Positions 42,423 through 47,112 of a stretch of DNA of 47,112 nucleotides are shown here, one piece after another. The position numbers were made by a program, and so were the translations under genes. Numbering within the stretch: the stretch's first letter is position 1; every line of letters begins with the position of its first letter. Where the stretch lies: contig CANFNX010000002.1 in the NCBI GenBank assembly GCA_947448495.1, positions 1 to 47,112 of the forward strand. The letters run 5' to 3'. Source of the stretch: Bacteriovoracaceae bacterium (lineage in GTDB: Bacteria > Bdellovibrionota > Bacteriovoracia > Bacteriovoracales > Bacteriovoracaceae). The notes under the pieces are model-generated. The model searched no databases. It was not told the origin of the DNA and saw only the letters and a program-made list of their open reading frames with translations.

Positions 42423-43715
42423 TTAAGCCTGTAGAATATCCATGATCTTTTTCTGATTGGACATTGATAACTCTTCAAAGTCACAATGTATCCTGTTCAC
42501 GGCGTGAGACTCACTAAACTTTTGAAAGAGATCAGTTGCATCTTGGATATTTTTTACGGAAGAAAGATTTTTATTCAAAGAGGATTCTCTCATCACTTTC
42601 ATCGGGTAGTGCTCTTGTGGAGAATTAGCTGAATAGTACTTAGAAAGTCTCCCAGATGATGAGCATTTAATGTAGTCAATATTCTCAGACTTAAGAAAAT
42701 TTTCGAGTTCATGCATTTGACCCAGATGGGCCGTGCCGAAGGTCTCAAGTATCTTTTTCGGAATATTGTTTTTCACAATTCTCTTGGCCCAATGATTCGA
42801 TGAGTGTTTGAGCACTTTATACAGATAGGGATCGTCATGCTCAAGGTAGGCTTCGATATCAGCAGGAATAGAATATTCAGACTTCGCACTTTCGAAATAT
42901 CGCATGAGCATTTGCTCTAAACAAACTGCTCGATAATGAAAGTACACCATCATAAACATATGGAATCGAGAAAGAAGAAAATCATCAAAAGTAGAAATGG
43001 CCCTTTCTGAAATCCCTAAAAAGGCTTGAGAGTTTTCAGTACAGATTTTTAGATTATCGATGATCCAATCAAGATCAAACTTTCCATAACTGACCCCACA
43101 GAAATAACTATCTCTTAAAAGATAGTCCATGCGGTCACAGTCCATTTCAGATGAGACTAATTGATGAAGGAGAGGGAAGTAGTTAACGCCTTTAATGGTA
43201 AAATAATCAGGGTTTTTAGATTCGCCAACAACCAATTCAGCGACAGCAAAGGGATCAATTCCAAACTTGGATTTTACTCCCTTGAAAGACTCAGTGAAAG
43301 AACTATCGGTGATAGATTTGATAGTATAGTCCTCATGAGAAGCTTGTCGGTCTTTGCTCTCATGAAACTGCTTAGGAAGTTTTAGCGCCGAAACATTAGG
43401 CATCACCGATTCTGTGGAGTGACTGAGAGGTGCATGGCCAATATCATGCAAGAGACATCCAAGCCTTAAAGTTTCTTTTAGTCTCAATATCTCAGCAGAG
43501 GCTTGATCTTTAAAAAGGTTATTAAAAACCATTGTTGAGACATTCATCACACCTATAGAGTGAAGATAGCGAGTATGGGTAGCCCCTGGAAAAACATACT
43601 CTGCAAATCCAAGCTGCTTAATATTTCTTAAGCGTTGAAAAAATGGGTGCTCAAGAATTTCAATTTCTGAGTCATCAATAGGTATTGAGCCATGAACAGG
43701 ATCCCGAACTTCCAC
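42423..43715 (-). CDS. HD-domain phosphohydrolase (dGTPase/SAMHD1-like)
   Basis: 430 residues, GTG start with AAGGAG six bases upstream. It opens with RDPVHGSIPIDDSEIEILEH and QRLRNIKQLG, followed by the metal-binding HD motif: H47 (THTRYLHSIGV), H90-D91 (CLLHDIGHAPLSHS) and a later Asp in EMDCDRMDYLLRDS. This is the plan of dNTP triphosphohydrolases of the SAMHD1/YwfO type. Cytoplasmic; substrate (dNTP or other nucleotide) not determinable from sequence. Confidence 0.9.
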   Translation of the reverse strand: MEVRDPVHGSIPIDDSEIEILEHPFFQRLRNIKQLGFAEYVFPGATHTRYLHSIGVMNVSTMVFNNLFKDQASAEILRLKETLRLGCLLHDIGHAPLSHSTESVMPNVSALKLPKQFHESKDRQASHEDYTIKSITDSSFTESFKGVKSKFGIDPFAVAELVVGESKNPDYFTIKGVNYFPLLHQLVSSEMDCDRMDYLLRDSYFCGVSYGKFDLDWIIDNLKICTENSQAFLGISERAISTFDDFLLSRFHMFMMVYFHYRAVCLEQMLMRYFESAKSEYSIPADIEAYLEHDDPYLYKVLKHSSNHWAKRIVKNNIPKKILETFGTAHLGQMHELENFLKSENIDYIKCSSSGRLSKYYSANSPQEHYPMKVMRESSLNKNLSSVKNIQDATDLFQKFSESHAVNRIHCDFEELSMSNQKKIMDILQA

Positions 43716-43725
43716 AATCTACTCC

Positions 43726-43989
43726 TTAATTTCTAGCTTGTTCACGTGCATATTGATGAAGCCATTCGGCTATATCTCTCGACTCATGCATCGGTTTATT
43801 ATCGATGTAAAGGCATGGAACAGTTCCGCGGCCAGTATCAGTGATAAGTTTTTCCCGTTTACTTGGATCTTTTCTGGTATTGAAGAAGGTCACTTTTTTA
43901 TCAAGTCCCGTTTCTTTCAAGGCTGCCAAGACGATCTGGCAGTAAGGACATTCATCAAAGTAATAGAGTTCTAGTTTTTTTTCAGTCAT
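43726..43989 (-). CDS. Glutaredoxin
   Basis: 87 residues. Active-site C14-P-Y-C17 in FDECPYC, cis-proline motif TVPCLYID, and the GSH-binding ESRDIAEWL near the C-terminus. Dithiol glutaredoxin reducing disulphides with glutathione or a similar thiol. Ten bases before the HD gene on the same strand. A terminator lies just upstream, so its transcription start must be close to the ATG or depend on read-through. Confidence 0.93.
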   Translation of the reverse strand: MTEKKLELYYFDECPYCQIVLAALKETGLDKKVTFFNTRKDPSKREKLITDTGRGTVPCLYIDNKPMHESRDIAEWLHQYAREQARN

Positions 43990-44000
43990 TATTTTCTCTC

Positions 44001-44027
44001 AAAAAAAAAGGCTCCCACTTGGGAGCC
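44001..44027 (-). terminator. Rho-independent terminator of the histone-like gene
   Basis: On the minus strand GGCTCCC-(AAGT)-GGGAGCC (44010-44027) is followed by a run of nine U (44001-44009). Confidence 0.92.
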
Positions 44028-44035
44028 CGATTTAC

Positions 44036-44650
44036 TTAATCGTCATCATCATCTTGTTCTTCGTCTTCACCTGATTTTTTCTTTGGACCTTTAACGTATT
44101 CCTCGTCTTCGTCCATGTCGCTATCATCTTCTTCTTCATCTTCAGGAGAATCTAGGCCTTCTTCATAGCCCCAACCATACCCGTAACTTCCTTCTTCTTC
44201 TTCATCAGCAAACTCTTCAGAGTCCTTAGTCGTTTCGCCTTCCTCTTCTTCGTCTGAATCAAATTCAGCATCAAAATCGTCACTCATCGAGTCGGCAGTG
44301 TAGTCATCGTTAAATGGAGCGGCTGCTGCATGAGCAGGCACTTTATTTGTGACCACTTCTGGAACAATAACTTTTTTAGTTTCTTTCTTCGATGGAGCTG
44401 GTTTTGCTGCTGCTTTTTTTGCAGGTGCTTTTTTAGCGACAGCTTTTTTAGGAACAACTTTCTTAGGAGCTGCTTTTTTTGGGGCGACTTTCTTAGCTGC
44501 TTTTTTAGGAGCCGCTTTTTTTGGAGCCACTTTCTTAGTCGCTTTTTTAGGAGCCGCTTTTTTTGGAGCAACTTTCTTAGTTGCTTTTTTAGGTGCTGCT
44601 TTTTTAGCCGGAGCTTTTTTTGTTACTTTTTTGGTCTTTTTCGTTGCCAC
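44036..44650 (-). CDS. Histone-H1-like protein with basic repeat half and acidic half
   Basis: 204 residues, GTG start with an AGGATC-type site. Residues 1-95 are Lys/Ala/Pro repeats (units such as KKATKKVAPKKAAP) like the C-terminal tail of histone H1 and bacterial AlgP/HctB-type proteins, expected to bind DNA. Residues about 115-204 are strongly acidic (DSDEEEEGETT, DEEEEGSYGYGWGYEEG) and end EDEEQDDDDD. No folded domain is evident. It probably condenses or organises the nucleoid, with the acidic tail modulating binding. A strong own promoter and terminator suggest abundant expression. Confidence 0.85.
   Translation of the reverse strand: MATKKTKKVTKKAPAKKAAPKKATKKVAPKKAAPKKATKKVAPKKAAPKKAAKKVAPKKAAPKKVVPKKAVAKKAPAKKAAAKPAPSKKETKKVIVPEVVTNKVPAHAAAAPFNDDYTADSMSDDFDAEFDSDEEEEGETTKDSEEFADEEEEGSYGYGWGYEEGLDSPEDEEEDDSDMDEDEEYVKGPKKKSGEDEEQDDDDD
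44457..44624. repeat. Tandem 42-bp repeats inside the histone-like gene
   Basis: About four imperfect 42-bp units. Units 44499-44540 and 44541-44582 differ at two positions; the outer ones are more diverged. Each encodes 14 residues of the Lys-Ala-Pro pattern. Such repeats can expand or contract by slippage. Confidence 0.8.
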
Positions 44651-44695
44651 AAAAGATCCTTTTGCTGGTGAGTAAGTTGATTTTTAATCATCCCG

Positions 44696-44725
44696 ATTAT
44701 AGATGGTCGGGGCACTCAATTTCAA
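44696..44725 (-). promoter_or_regulatory. Strong sigma70 promoter of the histone-like gene
   Basis: On the minus strand TTGAAA (44720-44725), 18 bases, TATAAT (44696-44701), 45 bases before the GTG. The -10 is a perfect consensus. Confidence 0.75.
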
Positions 44726-44734
44726 GTCAGGAAT

Positions 44735-47112
44735 TTAATGCTTAATGGAGCTAATGTCCCCGGCCGAAGAAGCGTTGAGGGGATTCGTATAATTTTTTTG
44801 AGCATTATCAAATGAGCTATTGTTATTAATCTTTCCCTCTGAGTGTATTGCAAAGTTTTTACTCCCCTCGTCATAGCCACCGCTTTTAAGCAGTGTGTCC
44901 AGGGCTACAAATTTTGTTGAGTAGAAATTCCGTTTCATCAGTTCTTTCATTGAGCCAGCAGATCCGAAGCCTGGAGGAGGTGTAAATGACCCATCGGCCC
45001 CTATTCCATTGTAGGGACCTGGAGTGTAGGCCGAATAAAGCGCCTTTAAATCAGGTAAACTCTCATTCAGAGCGTATTCCATAATATAGTGCGTGGAGCT
45101 AAAATTTGGATCAGTTGCAGAATTAGATGAGAAGTACATTTTCAAGAGGGACAATAGGGGCTTTGGACAGTCCGCTCCTGATGCGTAAGAAGGTGTCTGA
45201 TCCGCATCGCCATAATAAAAAGCTAAAAACTGACCGGCCAAACTTTTACAACTCTTTGGTTTGGAAGCCGTCAAGTTGGCCGGATTGCCATTTGTAACAT
45301 CATTAATATCGGAAATTCCCTCGGCTGCACTTCTGTATCTTGCTTGGGCATTCACTGCTGCAGCGGTCGCTAAAGTTCCGGATTTGTAAGTCTGATAAGC
45401 GGCATAATTGAGAGCAACAGTGTAGTTATCAATCGCCGGATTTTGCTGATCCATATATTGGGAGATCGTTGATGTCACATCCGAGCTCGTTGTGAAAAGC
45501 ACATCTTTCACACTATCACTATAAAGAGGAGCAAAGAAAGCTGCTCGATACTTTTTAATACTCTCACTCAGGCTGTTGGCCTGAATAGGTTGGCCAATTC
45601 CAGGTATGGCCCCAAATGAATCGATGCCTAATCTGATATTTAATTCATTCGGAGTGGGAATGAGATAGTTTTTTGCCTCATAGCTTGTCGCCGCACGAAC
45701 CCGATGAACCTGGGCCAGAAGATCATCAGGTGTAATAACCCCAGATAATCCCCCTTTGAATGTTTTGAATTGATCTAAACTAAAGAGCCCGACTTTTTTA
45801 TCATCATTCGGACCATTCTTCGTCGTGATTTTAAATAAGTGATCCCCACCGACTAATGTATACGTGCTAGGCTGGGCAGGATTGGCCTCATAAACAAGGT
45901 TAGGTATGCCGAATTGAACTGTTCCGTTGGAAGGCTTACCACCGACAGGCGAATTGCTGGGATCAACCACCCAAAATGGATTGCTTAAGTTGATAGGTAA
46001 AGGAACTCCAGGCCCATATTCTGCTGGCTGAAGATCATGGCCCAAAAAGCGATTTGGTGTCCCTAGAACATCTAGCGAGGCCATATAAGGGATCGAGCGA
46101 AAGTAAGGCTCTGAGCGTGGGATAATGGTATCCTGCCCGGGCTTTTGAGTGAATAGCATGGGACCAATTCTTCCACCAAAGGGTTTGGCTGCTGCATAGG
46201 CCGTCAGTTTTATTGAGTCAGAAGAAAATGGACTAAACATCCCTACAAAATCTGCTTGTCCGCGAACGGCATAATAGGTGAGGACATTAGGATTTTTATA
46301 AAAACCTAAGGGATAACCGGGAACCGGGATAGCGACTTTTGAAATATCACAGGCCCCTGAAGTTGCACTATCTGCACGGGGAATAAGGGCCGCATAAAAA
46401 GTGGCATAATTGACTAGCATCAGCTTGAGATCAAGGAATTGCTTTTGATAAATATTTTTTGCAGGGATAAGAAAACTAGAAGCGGAATATTCAGTTTCAC
46501 TTGGAGCGAGAGTGGGAGGAATTTCCAAAAGAGTAAATGAATTTTTCATTTCATTATCGATCTCATTTCCGAGATTACGATAACCAGAATAAAAAGCTTT
46601 TACGATTCTTTCATTACCCGCATAAGGTTCTGAGGAGACAGTTGCTATATCGTCACAATTTCCGCCACCTATACAAACGGCTTTAGGGCGAGCAGCTCTG
46701 TTCATAATTTTTTCTAAGTTTCGAATGCGCATGGCAAGCTCAACGGCTTGAGGCCAGGCACCTTGTCGATCAGTGAGAATAGGGGGGCCGCGGTTTGCAA
46801 GACTGTTACTCGCATTGCTGGCCAGTACGTTATACGCCCAAGTTGTGGTGGTGAGCATGTTTAACTTAGAGCGCTCATTGCAGTCATTGATCTTCGTTCC
46901 AATTAAGGCATCCACAAAGTTACGAGAAGCCTCCTCAGATCCTGGCATACTGTATCCACCAAACTCAGGAAGTCCCGGAACTGCAAAGCGTTTGCAGACA
47001 TTGGTTTGAGAGCCGGCGATGTGAATGCAGGTCGCAGGAACATTGTAGTAGTCAGTGGTCACTTGTGACGAATTGAGAATATTAACATCTGGAGCAAGCC
47101 TAAAATTCGTAC
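44735..47112 (-). CDS. Large protein of unknown function (5' end outside window)
   Basis: At least 791 residues; the frame is open to the window edge, so any internal GTG (for example 47062) is not a real start. The visible part is rich in Ser, Asn, Pro and Ala with scattered cysteine pairs (CIGGGNCDD), and reads as an exported or surface protein. The block AYAAAKPFGGRIGPMLFTQK recalls proteins annotated as TadG-related pilus assembly factors in Bdellovibrionota, but I am not certain of that memory. No catalytic motif seen. No ribosome or promoter information is available. Confidence 0.75.
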   Translation of the reverse strand, partial: TNFRLAPDVNILNSSQVTTDYYNVPATCIHIAGSQTNVCKRFAVPGLPEFGGYSMPGSEEASRNFVDALIGTKINDCNERSKLNMLTTTTWAYNVLASNASNSLANRGPPILTDRQGAWPQAVELAMRIRNLEKIMNRAARPKAVCIGGGNCDDIATVSSEPYAGNERIVKAFYSGYRNLGNEIDNEMKNSFTLLEIPPTLAPSETEYSASSFLIPAKNIYQKQFLDLKLMLVNYATFYAALIPRADSATSGACDISKVAIPVPGYPLGFYKNPNVLTYYAVRGQADFVGMFSPFSSDSIKLTAYAAAKPFGGRIGPMLFTQKPGQDTIIPRSEPYFRSIPYMASLDVLGTPNRFLGHDLQPAEYGPGVPLPINLSNPFWVVDPSNSPVGGKPSNGTVQFGIPNLVYEANPAQPSTYTLVGGDHLFKITTKNGPNDDKKVGLFSLDQFKTFKGGLSGVITPDDLLAQVHRVRAATSYEAKNYLIPTPNELNIRLGIDSFGAIPGIGQPIQANSLSESIKKYRAAFFAPLYSDSVKDVLFTTSSDVTSTISQYMDQQNPAIDNYTVALNYAAYQTYKSGTLATAAAVNAQARYRSAAEGISDINDVTNGNPANLTASKPKSCKSLAGQFLAFYYGDADQTPSYASGADCPKPLLSLLKMYFSSNSATDPNFSSTHYIMEYALNESLPDLKALYSAYTPGPYNGIGADGSFTPPPGFGSAGSMKELMKRNFYSTKFVALDTLLKSGGYDEGSKNFAIHSEGKINNNSSFDNAQKNYTNPLNASSAGDISSIKH

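Noticed and set aside
44330-44675. Long Phe/Ala-rich frames on the plus strand opposite the histone-like gene
   Set aside because: They are antisense shadows of the Lys/Ala/Pro repeat; the minus frame has promoter, terminator and ribosome site.

Overview
The window reads as a chromosomal segment of a Gram-negative, flagellated bacterium with moderately AT-rich DNA. Signs of an outer membrane are an Mla-type lipid transport operon, OM beta-barrel proteins, lipoprotein signal peptides and several periplasmic proteins. The gene content and style fit the Bdellovibrionota, most likely a Bacteriovorax/Peredibacter-like (Bacteriovoracales) organism. That placement is an inference from gene families and composition, not from a marker gene. 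No insertion sequence, phage, CRISPR array, tRNA or rRNA was recognised, and no gene-free stretch exceeds 300 bases.

Region 1 (1-8073): the C-terminal half of pyruvate phosphate dikinase (cut by the window edge), a secreted unknown on the minus strand, then a plus-strand peptidoglycan-flavoured set (serine hydrolase, Mpl ligase, lipoprotein with a possible SleB-like domain), metK with a good sigma70 promoter, and a small membrane protein. Region 2 (8193-12164): an NtrC-type response regulator, then a minus-strand operon of a di-haem lipoprotein, a beta-barrel with a haem motif and a small OM protein. Region 3 (12322-15838): a YceI-like periplasmic protein and a lipoprotein-mlaE-mlaF-mlaD operon.

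Region 4 (16022-31907): a large flagellar locus. A long secreted repeat protein and a degenerate sigma54-activator-like protein precede flgB-flgC-fliE-fliF-fliG-fliH-fliI-fliJ and a MotE-like gene. A secreted papain-like cysteine peptidase gene on the opposite strand interrupts the locus, which then resumes with fliK-flgD-(TIGR02530-like)-flgE and ends at a strong terminator. These genes build the basal body, export apparatus, rod and hook.

Region 5 (32040-39793): a small secreted protein and a secreted GH46 chitosanase, a minus-strand ppiD-ferredoxin pair, and the elongasome operon mreC-mreD-mrdA-rodA, then a small secreted protein. Region 6 (39834-47112): a MarR regulator with an operator-like inverted repeat over its start codon; a minus-strand run of glutaredoxin, HD hydrolase, secreted unknown, membrane protein and rhodanese-like protein; a histone-H1-like protein with a basic repeat half and an acidic half; and the 3' part of a very large unknown protein leaving the window.

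The most unusual items are the haem lipoprotein/beta-barrel operon, the GH46 chitosanase, the activator paralogue that has lost its ATPase and sigma54-contact motifs, the cysteine peptidase inside the flagellar locus, and the bipartite basic/acidic histone-like protein.
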